From contig NZ_PQDH01000009.1 of NCBI RefSeq assembly GCF_002964605.1, positions 124,001 through 188,000 of the forward strand: 64,000 nucleotides of DNA, read 5' to 3'. Below, in pieces: positions 7,145-16,773 of this stretch (positions within the stretch are counted from its first letter, which is position 1; each line of letters opens with the position of its first letter). The notes under the pieces were generated by a model that was not told where the DNA came from, did not search any database, and saw nothing but the letters and a program-made list of their open reading frames with translations. The translations under genes and the position numbers were made by a program. Source of the DNA: Vallitalea okinawensis (GTDB lineage Bacteria > Bacillota > Clostridia > Lachnospirales > PQDH01).

Positions 7145-8056
7145 TTAATCCTCCTTTGACTCATAGAACACCCAATAGGATGATGATTTAAACACAAGAG
7201 ATGTTAAAATAGCTATAATGATCAATAAAATCCATGCTAAAGCAGATCCATATCCCATGGAGAAATAGGAAAAGGCTTGCTGAAATAGATAAAGAGCATA
7301 CAGTAGTGTACTATCAAATGGACCACCATCAGTAATAATATAACTTTGAGTGAAGGTCATAAATCCATTAATGGTCTGCATAATAAAATTAAAAAAGATA
7401 ACGGGTGTTAAGGCAGGAATGGAAATATGAAAAAACCTTCTAAAAGAATTTGCACCATCAATAGCTGCTGCTTCATAAAGTGTTTTAGGAATTTGTTTTA
7501 ATCCCGCAAGGAATATAAGCATAGGTGAACCAAACTGCCATACTGCTAAAATAATGAGTGTTCCCAATGCTGTATTAGGGCTTGCAATCCAGCTAAAAGG
7601 TTCTTCCATTAGTCCTAGACTCATAAGGATATCATTGAGAGCACCTTCTCTACCAAATAACTGCCTCCACATGACTGCTACAGCTACACTACCACCAATT
7701 ATTGAAGGTATGTATAATACTGTCCTATAGAAACCTATACCTTTTCTTTTTTGTGTTAAGAGCATGGCAATAAATAAGGCAAAAGCTAATCTAGCAGGTA
7801 CCGATATTAATACAAACTTAAATGTAACAGCTAATGACTTGATAAATCGAGGGTCATTAAACAGAATATTCTTATAATTATCTAACCCAATCCATACTGG
7901 GGATGAAACAATATCATATTGAGATAAGGAAAGGAAAAAGGATGCAACAAAAGGAACAAGTGTGAATACAATAAAACCAATTAACCAAGGCGCTATAAAC
8001 AAATATCCCATTTTATTGTCTATATCTTTCACTTTTCCTTTATTTTTTTTAATCAC
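7145..8056 (-). CDS. Sugar ABC transporter permease (MalF/CUT1 type)
   Basis: A 303-residue membrane protein with six transmembrane helices and the EAA loop PKTLYEAAAIDGANSFRRFF. It begins with GTG at 8056, preceded by GGAGGT at six bases; an upstream in-frame start at 8092 would place this ribosome binding site inside the gene. Its TAA stop is separated from the next permease start by a single base, so the two are translationally coupled. A stable hairpin (8080-8111) between this gene and the binding-protein gene upstream may lower its level relative to the binding protein. Confidence 0.93.
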   Translation of the reverse strand: MIKKNKGKVKDIDNKMGYLFIAPWLIGFIVFTLVPFVASFFLSLSQYDIVSSPVWIGLDNYKNILFNDPRFIKSLAVTFKFVLISVPARLAFALFIAMLLTQKRKGIGFYRTVLYIPSIIGGSVAVAVMWRQLFGREGALNDILMSLGLMEEPFSWIASPNTALGTLIILAVWQFGSPMLIFLAGLKQIPKTLYEAAAIDGANSFRRFFHISIPALTPVIFFNFIMQTINGFMTFTQSYIITDGGPFDSTLLYALYLFQQAFSYFSMGYGSALAWILLIIIAILTSLVFKSSSYWVFYESKED

Positions 8057-8079
8057 ATTAGGACCTCCATTCTGAAAAT

Positions 8080-8111
8080 ATAGACTCGACACAAAATGTT
8101 ATCGAGTCTAT
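8080..8111 (-). terminator. Intercistronic hairpin between binding protein and permease genes
   Basis: ATAGACTCGA (8080-8089) and TCGAGTCTAT (8102-8111) pair perfectly around a 12-nt loop. It is followed on the minus strand by only a weak T stretch, so it is more likely an attenuator or mRNA stabiliser than a full terminator. Confidence 0.6.
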
Positions 8112-8121
8112 GTTAATCCAT

Positions 8122-9471
8122 TTATTTATTTAATATTTTTTCTGCTTCATTGAAGAATTGATCTGCTGCTTGTTCTGGAGTTATTTGCTTAAACATAACC
8201 TGCTGATATGTGTTCTCTAATACTTTATCAACCTCACCGTGAACAGAAGGTTCAGGTTTAGAAATAGGTGTAGAATGATTCACAGCCAATGCAAGATAAT
8301 CAAACATTTCCACTTGGCTTGGCTCTAATAATGGTTTAAGTGCTTCGCTAACCTTCGTAGAAATAGGAACTCCTCTTTCTGCCATTAAAATCTTGTTTGC
8401 TTCTATTGAATTGGTAAAGAAATCAATAAAACTAACTGCCTCATCTTTATAATCTGAAGATGCTGCTACAGATAAAAATTGTCCTGGCTTAATGTAAAGA
8501 CCATCCATCTTCTGGTCTTCTCCTTTAGGAAGAACAGTCATTTTAATTGTATCTTCCGCTGCTGATTGAACAGCTATAATTTGATTACTAAATAGATAAC
8601 TCATAGCTGCTTCACCAGTTGCTACATGATTTTCTTCCACAGATCTTTTTTCATTTGCTGCATCGGCTGGTAAGCCTATGCCTTTTTCTTTTATCTCTAG
8701 TTCTCTACTCATAAATTCTATAAAGTCCGATTTTTCAAATCCCAATGTCTTGTTGTCTGCTGAATAAAAAGATTTACCATCTTGGCGAATATAATAACTT
8801 AACCCGTTGTAGTGTTCCCCCATTAAAGATGTTAAACCATATACACCAGTTTTATTATTGATTTCTTCAGCTGCTTTAATAAAGTCCGAATAGGTCCAAT
8901 TAGGCTCTGGTTTAGCGACTCCCGCTTCATTGAATATTCTATCATTATAGATGATACTTAATGCATTGATACCAATACAAAGACCATAAAGATTACCATC
9001 TACTTCACCACCAATATAATTCCCTTCAGGAACATCTGAAAGATCTAATGTCTTATTATCTGCATAAGGATATAAATTTTCTAATAAACCCTTACTACCA
9101 TATTGACTTAAATACTTATAATCTTGCTGAAAAATATCAGGTAAGGAATTAGCAGCAGTTTGAGCTGCGATTTTTTCCCAGTAACCATCCCAACCAGAAA
9201 ACTCTGGTTCAATTTTAATATTAGGATTTTCTGATTCATAGAGTTCTATCACTTTTAATGTGCGATCATGACGGTTTTGTGAACCCCACCACATCATACG
9301 AAGTGTCGTTACTTTTTCATCAGATTTAACATCCTTTACATCTTTGTTATCCGCTGTTTTTTGAGTAGTTTCTTTTCCCACATCTTGCTTTTCTTCTTCA
9401 CCAGCACATCCTACAAGTAAAGTGGATAAAGCTAATATGGCTGCTAAACATAATACTAATACTTTCTTCAT
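8122..9471 (-). CDS. Sugar ABC transporter substrate-binding lipoprotein
   Basis: A 449-residue extracytoplasmic sugar-binding protein of the CUT1 (MalE-like) family. The ATG at 9471 follows GGAGGGATCG; a start five codons upstream overlaps this site. Residues 1-22 form a lipoprotein signal ending in the lipobox LVGC (Cys22), so it is anchored to the outer face of the membrane. A charged linker is followed by TLRMMWWGSQNRHDR and IEPEFSGWDGYWEKIAAQ, typical of family 1 binding proteins. It follows the two-component genes and precedes two permeases. A TATACT -10-like sequence lies between it and the regulator gene, so it may also have its own, regulator-dependent promoter. The sugar cannot be named. 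Confidence 0.94.
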   Translation of the reverse strand: MKKVLVLCLAAILALSTLLVGCAGEEEKQDVGKETTQKTADNKDVKDVKSDEKVTTLRMMWWGSQNRHDRTLKVIELYESENPNIKIEPEFSGWDGYWEKIAAQTAANSLPDIFQQDYKYLSQYGSKGLLENLYPYADNKTLDLSDVPEGNYIGGEVDGNLYGLCIGINALSIIYNDRIFNEAGVAKPEPNWTYSDFIKAAEEINNKTGVYGLTSLMGEHYNGLSYYIRQDGKSFYSADNKTLGFEKSDFIEFMSRELEIKEKGIGLPADAANEKRSVEENHVATGEAAMSYLFSNQIIAVQSAAEDTIKMTVLPKGEDQKMDGLYIKPGQFLSVAASSDYKDEAVSFIDFFTNSIEANKILMAERGVPISTKVSEALKPLLEPSQVEMFDYLALAVNHSTPISKPEPSVHGEVDKVLENTYQQVMFKQITPEQAADQFFNEAEKILNK

Positions 9472-9601
9472 AACCGATCCCTCCAAACATTTTCCCCCTA
9501 TATATGGGATATCCTAAGTATAAAGAAATTTTCAACAACCCAATAGTTAAAATTCCGATATTTTTGTATAAAATAACGACTTCTAATCAATAATCAATTC
9601 G

Positions 9602-10378
9602 CTATCCGTGAATTTTTCTATACTGGTTAGGGGTACAGCCTGTCTTCTTCTTAAAAACCTGACTAAAATATCTTGGGTTATTACCAAATCCAACTTCTTC
9701 TGCTACTTGGCTAACCTTTTTATTCTTATGACTAGAAAGTAATAACGCTTTAGCTTTATTAATTCTTAATTCCATACAGTATTCGCTAAAGCTAACGTTA
9801 AGTTCCTTCTTAAAAACTTTTCCTATATAGTCTGGATTACGAAATAATACATTTTTTGCCAACCAGTTCAAAGAGAGTTTTTCATTACTCACATGTTCTT
9901 TCACTGCTTTAATGATTTCATTGACTACCCCATTGTTATGTTCATTGTCTTCAAATACTAATTTATTAACATTAATCTGATCCAATACTTTGTTTTTATT
10001 TTCCATCAACTCTTTTTCTCGAATCATACTTTTGATAACTTTAATGATCTCCTCTTCTTCAGCAGGCTTAAGCAAATAATGTTTAACACCAAAAGCCATC
10101 GCCTTCCTAGCGTATTCAAAATCACTATAACCGGATAAGATAGCAAAAATAATCTGGTCTTTAGCATGGGATACTCTTTCAATTAGTTCCAATCCATCTA
10201 ATCCTGGCATTCTTATATCCGTCAAAATAAAATCTGGCATATTTTTTTCTATAACTTTTAACGCCTCTTCCCCATTGCCTGCTTGCAATACTTGAATATC
10301 ATACTTATCCCAATGGATGATTTGAGATATGCCGTATCGTACAATATGTTCGTCATCCACCAATAATAATTTGTACAC
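9602..10378 (-). CDS. Response regulator, YesN-like (REC + AraC HTH)
   Basis: The 258-residue regulator has an N-terminal receiver domain (acidic pair Asp8-Asp9, phosphorylation site Asp54 in LTDIRMPG, KPAEEEE after the last strand) and a C-terminal AraC-type double helix-turn-helix (about residues 160-258, ending FKKKTGCTPNQYRKIHG). The start is GTG at 10378, with GGGGAG ten bases before. It follows the kinase gene by 27 bp and precedes the binding-protein gene, so it is very likely activated by that kinase and controls the transporter operon in response to an extracellular sugar. Confidence 0.95.
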   Translation of the reverse strand: MYKLLLVDDEHIVRYGISQIIHWDKYDIQVLQAGNGEEALKVIEKNMPDFILTDIRMPGLDGLELIERVSHAKDQIIFAILSGYSDFEYARKAMAFGVKHYLLKPAEEEEIIKVIKSMIREKELMENKNKVLDQINVNKLVFEDNEHNNGVVNEIIKAVKEHVSNEKLSLNWLAKNVLFRNPDYIGKVFKKELNVSFSEYCMELRINKAKALLLSSHKNKKVSQVAEEVGFGNNPRYFSQVFKKKTGCTPNQYRKIHG

Positions 10379-10405
10379 CTAGTACCAACTCCCCAAATAT
10401 CTTAC

Positions 10406-12166
10406 TTAACTTCTATCCCTTCTCCTAGGCACTCTTACAACAACAATTGTACCTTGTTTCTCATTACTCTGATAATTAAGTCCAAAATCATTATTATATA
10501 TATTATCTAATCTTTCTCTAATATTTTTTACACCAATACCTGTTCCTGTTGGTTTGATTAACCCTTTATTCAACTGTTCTAATAATTCGGGTGACATCCC
10601 AATGCCATTATCTTCAACTGATAAACATACATAATCTTTATCTTCAAATACTTGAATGTTAATGAAACACTCCCCTGTATTTTTCTCCAATCCATAATTT
10701 ATAGAATTCTCAACAAGGGGCTGCAGAGTCAACTTTGGTATTTCATCATGAAGAACTTCCTCTTCAACATTCATTTCAATCTTCAAGCGGTCTTTATGCC
10801 TTATTTTTTGAATATTAATATAGTCCTGTAAAAGACTCAATTCTTCACCTATGGAAATTATTTGAGTACTCTCATCAATGGATTTACGCATTAAATTGGC
10901 TAGAGACTTAATCATTACAGAAATATCCTTTTGTTGATTGATCTTAGCAAGCCAAAATATAGAGTCTAGAGTATTATATAAAAAATGAGGATTGATTTGA
11001 GCTTGAAGCGCTTTGATCTGAAACTTCTTTACTTGGAGTTGCTTAATATAATTTTCATCTATAAGATGGTTAATCTTATCTAACATCAAATAGAAATCAT
11101 ATTCCAGATGATCAATTTCGTTACCATGCTTTAAATTAACTAGAATATCATTTTCTATCTCTTGATGGAAGTCCCCATTTTCTACTTTACGCATTCGTCT
11201 TGTTAGTGACTCCACAGGCTTTAACAAGCGATTAACAATTCGATTAATAAGATAGATAAATACGATAGCACTACCTAGATAAATAAAAATATAGAGCCGG
11301 GTCGTAGCTAGGGCACTTTTGATCAACTCATCATAAGGTATGTAGTTGACATAAATCCAATTGTTATAGTTGGATTGTTTATAGGTAAAGAAGTACTTAT
11401 GCCCCTTGATTGACTTAATAGAATACCCATTAAAATCTTCCTTACTAGGCTTCACATCCTCAAAAGGAAGCTCACTATCCGTTCTATAAATATAACTATC
11501 TTCACTGATTAAAAAAACATTATTATTGAGTTCATTATGAACGGCCCCTTGGACAATTCCCTCTGGCTTAATTCTAAAAATGAGAACACCTAAAGGTTCA
11601 AGACTTAAGTTCTTAATCTGTCTTATTTGCCTCGCCAAAATAATGGTGTTGCCGGTACTTTCAGACGGTGGCACCCAATAGATTTCACCTTCTAGCTGTT
11701 GAGTTCCGTGATATATAGTATCCAACAACTCTTGGTTAAGCTTGGATACAACTTTGGTCGCATGGATATTGTCACCATTATTACAAATAACTTGAATAGA
11801 TGCTATATCAGGATTAAATAAATAGGCATATAATTTGTCAGTAATTTCATTGGTTATTTCATATCTAGCGTAATTTTCACTTTCATTGATCATTACTAAT
11901 TGATCTTGGAATTCATTGTTTGTGATAACATCATAGGAGCTGTCAACTAAATCCTTGAGACGCTGATCTCCTGTGTTACTAGAAATATTAGTGCTTACCA
12001 TGAGTGTTTCGTATAGCTGATTATTATAGACATGAACGGTATGTTGTAGAGATATTAAACTGAGCATTAGCAAAAAGATAATAGATACTAAAAAGACTAA
12101 AGTAAATTTATATTTTAATTTCATTGCTTGAAGTTTCCCTGCAATGTTGATCCTATTCTTCACCAC
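10406..12166 (-). CDS. Sensor histidine kinase, YesM-like
   Basis: A 586-residue membrane kinase. Transmembrane helices at about 21-41 and 291-311 enclose a large extracellular sensor region (probably a double Cache fold); a HAMP segment follows (312-365), then the His_kinase domain with QINPHFLYNTLDS (His394), and the HATPase with LVENSINYG (484-492) and VEDNGIGMS (517-525). The start is GTG 12166 or the next GTG codon, after GAGGGGTGAT. A near-consensus promoter lies 47 bp upstream. It should phosphorylate the regulator encoded immediately downstream and sense a sugar or the loaded binding protein outside the cell. Confidence 0.95.
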   Translation of the reverse strand: MVKNRINIAGKLQAMKLKYKFTLVFLVSIIFLLMLSLISLQHTVHVYNNQLYETLMVSTNISSNTGDQRLKDLVDSSYDVITNNEFQDQLVMINESENYARYEITNEITDKLYAYLFNPDIASIQVICNNGDNIHATKVVSKLNQELLDTIYHGTQQLEGEIYWVPPSESTGNTIILARQIRQIKNLSLEPLGVLIFRIKPEGIVQGAVHNELNNNVFLISEDSYIYRTDSELPFEDVKPSKEDFNGYSIKSIKGHKYFFTYKQSNYNNWIYVNYIPYDELIKSALATTRLYIFIYLGSAIVFIYLINRIVNRLLKPVESLTRRMRKVENGDFHQEIENDILVNLKHGNEIDHLEYDFYLMLDKINHLIDENYIKQLQVKKFQIKALQAQINPHFLYNTLDSIFWLAKINQQKDISVMIKSLANLMRKSIDESTQIISIGEELSLLQDYINIQKIRHKDRLKIEMNVEEEVLHDEIPKLTLQPLVENSINYGLEKNTGECFINIQVFEDKDYVCLSVEDNGIGMSPELLEQLNKGLIKPTGTGIGVKNIRERLDNIYNNDFGLNYQSNEKQGTIVVVRVPRRRDRS

Positions 12167-12212
12167 TTTATCACCCCTCAGTTTTAAAAGCTATGAATCC
12201 TATTTAATTTCT

Positions 12213-12241
12213 ATTGTACATAGAATTATTTCCTTAATCAA
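12213..12241 (-). promoter_or_regulatory. Sigma-A promoter for the kinase-regulator-transporter operon
   Basis: TTGATT (12241-12236), 17-nt spacer, TACAAT (12218-12213) on the minus strand, just beyond the terminator of the efflux operon. Confidence 0.75.
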
Positions 12242-12248
12242 GACAAAA

Positions 12249-12286
12249 AACCTTATCATTGGACATAATCATCCTATGATAAGGTT
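12249..12286 (-). terminator. Terminator of the RND efflux operon
   Basis: AACCTTATCAT (12249-12259) pairs with ATGATAAGGTT (12276-12286), and GGA with TCC further in; a run of six T follows on the minus strand. Confidence 0.85.
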
Positions 12287-12295
12287 GCTTTAGCA

Positions 12296-12481
12296 TTATA
12301 AAATCACATCATCAATTAACACTTCATTAGCCTCCAATGTACTGGTATCAATGGTTCTATCTAATGTTTCCGTATACGTATGAAGGGCTTGTTGATAGGT
12401 AAGTATTTCTTGATGGTAGGCAACTGTTACTTCCTCATATTCTCTATCAATTAATAAACCTATTTCATGTTTTTCAGCCAA
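12296..12481 (-). CDS. Possible small protein or remnant after the RND gene, 61 aa
   Basis: A 61-codon frame lies between the RND gene and the operon terminator. Its product would be acidic and helical (YEEVTVAYHQEILTYQQALH) and has no membrane segment. The only in-frame start is TTG, with no convincing ribosome binding site; GAGG is 19 bases away. It could be a real short gene, or the decayed end of a helical protein such as a TolC-type component, since coiled-coil TolC-family proteins occur elsewhere in the window. I cannot tell which. Confidence 0.3.
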   Translation of the reverse strand: MAEKHEIGLLIDREYEEVTVAYHQEILTYQQALHTYTETLDRTIDTSTLEANEVLIDDVIL

Positions 12482-12509
12482 GTAAGAATATTCTTTATAA
12501 CCTCATTAA

Positions 12510-15500
12510 CTAATATTTATATGCTTGAGTATTTTCCTCATTTAAATCCTTATCCTGCTTGTGATAAGCCACATAATAGATGACAGGGAAAAATACAAGG
12601 GTTAATAGTGTAGATACCAGTATCCCTGAAATTAATGAAACGGACATAGGCACAAATAGGATCTCTCCAGATAGAACTAGGGGTATTAGCCCCATTACTG
12701 TTGTAAAGCTGCTAAGCATAATAGGTCTAAAGCGTTGATCCACGGCATCAATACATGCATCCTTCACTGTCTTTCCTTTATCCCGTTCCTCATTAATAAA
12801 GTCAAGTAATACAATCGCGTTATTAACCACAATACCAATCAAGCTAACCATACCAATAAGGGCTGTAAAGGATAATTCTTGCCCTGTTATGAACAACCCA
12901 GCCAAAGAACCAACACAGGCTAAAGGTAATGTAACTAATATTAACAGAGGTTGCAAATAGGATTTAAACTGAATTAATAGCACCCCAAACACTAGGATAA
13001 TGGCTACTATTGCGACTATACCTACATCTCCAAATAAATCAATGATACTTGCTTTTTCACCATCACCTGTTATCGTCATGTTTCCCAGATGGAGTGTAGC
13101 AAACTCACCTTCCACTTGGTTAGCTAATTCTGTTGCATTATAACCCGAAGCAATATCAGCCATTACCGTCACTGATGTATCTCCATTATAGGTTCTAATA
13201 TTGGTAACCTGCTTTTGTGGTCCTACATCTGCCACCTGTTTAAGAAGGGTCTTCTCATCGGTAATAGAGGATTTGATGGCGTAATTACTGAGTTCATCTA
13301 CTGACTCCATATCTCCCCTAACCATAATAGGGTATTCTTGACCTTGATACACAAAGGTTGAGATATCCCTCCCAGCCACAGCATAACTTATTTCTCGTTG
13401 AACGTCATATTTACTAATACCATAGTACATAGCAATTGCTGGATTCACATCTACATAAAACTGATATTCTTCTGGCGAATAATTAGTGCGTACATTTTTA
13501 GTACCCTCTGTATTGCGAATAATTGACTCAATTTCGGTACTCACATCACGTAACTCATCCATATCATCTCCAGTGATAATATATTTCAATGCAGGTACAG
13601 GTTCTGCCTGCCTATGTAATTTGGCTTCTATATTACCACCTACCACCTTTTCATCGATGGCTTTTTGCACATGTTCCACATAGACCTGTTGAGATTTAAA
13701 ATCACTTCCCTCAATATCAAATCGTACCATCATCTGAGCAAAATCAGAGGATAAGGAATAAACAGGCATGGAATAATAAAACTTAGGTAATGGTCCACCA
13801 ACGGAGGATGTATAAGTAGTTACCAACTCCTGATCATTAAGTACTTCCTCAATCTGTGAAACAATCTCTTCAGTACGTTCTATATTATCTACACCATCCG
13901 AGTAAATATCTACATAAATGATGCCATTATCTGCAATTGGAAATAATGAAAAATTGATACCTAGCAAAAAGAAACCCGAGGATATCATGGCTAAAATTCC
14001 AATTGCAATGGTTTTTTTGGGGTGTTTTAAACCTACCTCTAATAAATGATCAAACATACCCCGTACTCTCTTGAATGAGTCCTTTTTCTTCTTCGATGGT
14101 CTAAAGAATATATAAGCTAATGTGGGAGTGACAAATAAGGCGATCAAATAAGATGCCGTAAGCGCAATTATCAATATCTTTGGTAAACTAGTAATAAATT
14201 CACCAGCAAGACCACTTAACATTAGAAGAGCTGTGAAGGCTCCAATGGTGGTTAAAGTGGATGTTAAAACAGGTATTGCGACCATCTTAACACCTTTTAC
14301 ACAGGCTCTAAATCGCTCTTCTCCTTGGTCAATCAATACTTGTATGGAGTCGCTGACAACAATAGCATTATCCACCAACATGCCCAGTACGATAATTAAA
14401 GAAACGATAGATATTTGATGGATCTTGATATCCAATACAGACATCATAAGAAATGTCATCGTCATCGATAAAGGAATAGCTACCGATACAATAACTGCAT
14501 TTCTAAGACCTAAACCTAATAGAACGACGATAATAACAATAATAATACCTTGTATCAGGTTACTCATAAAATTATTAATGGATTCACTCACATCATCTGG
14601 CTGGTAAAGAACATACTCAATATTTAAATCTTCTGGTAGAGAATCACTAACTTCATTGATAATATTTTTAGTTTCGTCACCAATGAGAAGAATATTTTGG
14701 TCATCTTTAAAGTATGCCGTCAATAATATACCATTTTCACCATTTTGTTTGATTTTAAAATTATCATCACTGTATTGATAGTAAACCTCAGCAATATCTT
14801 TTAAACGTAGGGCTGAACCATCCTCTTCTGATATTAGGATAACAAGATTTTCTATCTCTTGAATAGAGGTATAGGTACCTGTCGTATTCACAGATACTTT
14901 CCCATTCTTACTATCCAATTGACCAGCAGGGATCTTAACATTTTGGCTTGCTATGAGATTAGCAATATCATCCATGGATAATGGATAGGCATTTAATTTG
15001 TCTATATCCACTTCTATAGCTATTTGCTTTTGTTGTTCACCAACAATCTCGAAAGAAGATATACCATCAATCTTAGATAATTTGTTGATGTAACTATCAG
15101 CAAAATCTTCTAGCTCTTCGTAATTGTATTTTTCTGATGAGAGACTGATCATCATACCCGCTGTCTTATATAGATCCGTATTAACTTCTATAGGGAAACA
15201 TTCATCAGGTATTTGATTTTGAACTTCATCTATCGCTCGATAAAGTTCATCCCAGGCTTCATCTACATCAGTATCATTATCTAATTCAATCAAAACAACA
15301 GACACACTGTTTCTGGATTCAGTTGTAGTGCTTCGAACCCCAGTTATTTCTCTTACTTCTTCCTCTATCTCATCTGTTACAAGTTCTTTAACATCGTCAG
15401 GCGATGCTCCTGGATAAACAGTAACGACCATTGCAAAAGGAGCATTCATATCTGGATTTTCTTGTTTAGGTAATAAATAATAACTATACATCCCTGCAAT

Positions 15501-15560
15501 GACTATAAGAACAACAAATAGTAACGTAATCTTTCTATACTTAATAGCAATATCAATCAT
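12510..15560 (-). CDS. RND family efflux transporter (AcrB/SwrC-like)
   Basis: At 1016 residues this is a full-length RND pump: a first transmembrane helix (about 10-28), a large external pore domain beginning with VVTVYPGASPDDVKELVT, five helices with the proton-relay segment GMLVDNAIVVSDS in helix 4, then the duplicated second half with GMVSLIGIVVNNAIVLLDF. The LVDN and VVNN versions of the relay are usual in Firmicutes members such as SwrC, which exports surfactin-like amphiphiles. Substrates are probably amphiphilic compounds, powered by the proton gradient. The ATG follows the adaptor gene by 19 bp, so adaptor and pump are co-transcribed. An outer channel is not encoded in the operon. 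Confidence 0.95.
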   Translation of the reverse strand: MIDIAIKYRKITLLFVVLIVIAGMYSYYLLPKQENPDMNAPFAMVVTVYPGASPDDVKELVTDEIEEEVREITGVRSTTTESRNSVSVVLIELDNDTDVDEAWDELYRAIDEVQNQIPDECFPIEVNTDLYKTAGMMISLSSEKYNYEELEDFADSYINKLSKIDGISSFEIVGEQQKQIAIEVDIDKLNAYPLSMDDIANLIASQNVKIPAGQLDSKNGKVSVNTTGTYTSIQEIENLVILISEEDGSALRLKDIAEVYYQYSDDNFKIKQNGENGILLTAYFKDDQNILLIGDETKNIINEVSDSLPEDLNIEYVLYQPDDVSESINNFMSNLIQGIIIVIIVVLLGLGLRNAVIVSVAIPLSMTMTFLMMSVLDIKIHQISIVSLIIVLGMLVDNAIVVSDSIQVLIDQGEERFRACVKGVKMVAIPVLTSTLTTIGAFTALLMLSGLAGEFITSLPKILIIALTASYLIALFVTPTLAYIFFRPSKKKKDSFKRVRGMFDHLLEVGLKHPKKTIAIGILAMISSGFFLLGINFSLFPIADNGIIYVDIYSDGVDNIERTEEIVSQIEEVLNDQELVTTYTSSVGGPLPKFYYSMPVYSLSSDFAQMMVRFDIEGSDFKSQQVYVEHVQKAIDEKVVGGNIEAKLHRQAEPVPALKYIITGDDMDELRDVSTEIESIIRNTEGTKNVRTNYSPEEYQFYVDVNPAIAMYYGISKYDVQREISYAVAGRDISTFVYQGQEYPIMVRGDMESVDELSNYAIKSSITDEKTLLKQVADVGPQKQVTNIRTYNGDTSVTVMADIASGYNATELANQVEGEFATLHLGNMTITGDGEKASIIDLFGDVGIVAIVAIILVFGVLLIQFKSYLQPLLILVTLPLACVGSLAGLFITGQELSFTALIGMVSLIGIVVNNAIVLLDFINEERDKGKTVKDACIDAVDQRFRPIMLSSFTTVMGLIPLVLSGEILFVPMSVSLISGILVSTLLTLVFFPVIYYVAYHKQDKDLNEENTQAYKY

Positions 15561-15579
15561 TATATTCCGCTCACCTTTC

Positions 15580-16773
15580 CTACTCCACTATGATTACATG
15601 GTCGTCTTCTTCCACGTTCTTATCACCCTTAACGATGATTAAATCCCCTTCATCAATACCTGTTACAAGGGCATAGTCATTGATATTGTTTTCAATGGTT
15701 ATCGATTTACGCTTTACTTGTTCCTCTTCTACAATATACACATATTCTTCTGAATCAATCTTGATATATTGTATGGGAATCCACACCCCTTCACTGGTTT
15801 CAATAGGTATGGTTACCTCTACAATGCTACCTACTTTAAAAGGTTGCCCTTCCAGTTCTATTTCTACCTTGTATAGCTTCGTTGTTTCATCAGGTACATC
15901 AGCTATTTTTCCAATAGTGCCTTTAACAGTCTGTTGATTAGCTACGACATTAATCTCTTTACCCAAAAAGAGTTCATTAATATCTTTTTGAGAAGCACCG
16001 ATCTGTACAATAATTTCCTCATCTCTTACCACCACTACAGGATATCCTGCATCGATTATTTCATTTTCATCAAATAATACTTCTACAACATAACCTTCAA
16101 AAGGACTGTAGACAATTGAGTCATCGATCATCTTCTGATAGCGTTCAACGTCAACAGTAGCGGCCTCCACTTGTGCTTGTAAAGCCATAATGTCCTCCTG
16201 CCTAGCTCCATCATTGGCTTGCTGTAAGACAGATAAAGCCTGCTCATAAGTTGCTTGATCTACTTCCATTTGAGTCTTTACTTGATCTAAATCATATTTA
16301 GAAACTGCTCCTTTTTCATAGAGAGCAGCTACTTGATTATAGGTCTGTTCTGTTAGTTCAAAGGCTTCTTTTGCCTTATCTACGTTAAGTGAAGCTTGTT
16401 GTATTTCTTCACCTGTTGTACCATTAACAGCTTTGTTGTATTGTGCCATTGCAGCCTTTAAAGTGGCTTCTGCAGCTCTTAAGCCAAATTCTATATCACT
16501 GGTATCCAAGACCGCTAATTTTTGTTCAAAGATAACCTTGTCACCTACTTCAACGGGTATTTCTTCGATGATTCCTCCCGTTTTAAATGCTAACTTTTGA
16601 ACTTGCCCTACATTTACTACACCTGTATAATAGAGTTCTTTAGACATGCTACTGACCTTAGCTTCTTCAATTTCTACAGGATTAGGCATATCTTCATTAA
16701 CGACTGAATTGACTTCTGTACAGCCGGTTATTATTAAAGTCAAAAGTAGCATAGAAACTAATAACTTTTTCAT
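15580..16773 (-). CDS. RND efflux adaptor (membrane fusion protein), lipoprotein
   Basis: A 397-residue adaptor with a lipoprotein signal (lipobox LIITGC, Cys18), a biotinyl-lipoyl-like half (GGIIEEIPVEVGDKV), a long alpha-helical hairpin coiled coil (about residues 80-210), the returning lipoyl half (DSIVYSPFEGYVVEV), a beta-barrel and a membrane-proximal domain. It links the RND pump to the outside of the membrane. The gene overlaps the upstream NmrA-like gene by 4 bp (ATGA at 16770-16773), and the pump gene follows 19 bp after it, a clear operon. Confidence 0.94.
   Translation of the reverse strand: MKKLLVSMLLLTLIITGCTEVNSVVNEDMPNPVEIEEAKVSSMSKELYYTGVVNVGQVQKLAFKTGGIIEEIPVEVGDKVIFEQKLAVLDTSDIEFGLRAAEATLKAAMAQYNKAVNGTTGEEIQQASLNVDKAKEAFELTEQTYNQVAALYEKGAVSKYDLDQVKTQMEVDQATYEQALSVLQQANDGARQEDIMALQAQVEAATVDVERYQKMIDDSIVYSPFEGYVVEVLFDENEIIDAGYPVVVVRDEEIIVQIGASQKDINELFLGKEINVVANQQTVKGTIGKIADVPDETTKLYKVEIELEGQPFKVGSIVEVTIPIETSEGVWIPIQYIKIDSEEYVYIVEEEQVKRKSITIENNINDYALVTGIDEGDLIIVKGDKNVEEDDHVIIVE

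Noticed and set aside
13486-14607. Plus-strand frames opposite the RND gene
   Set aside because: Antisense shadows of a clearly conserved coding region, without ribosome binding sites.
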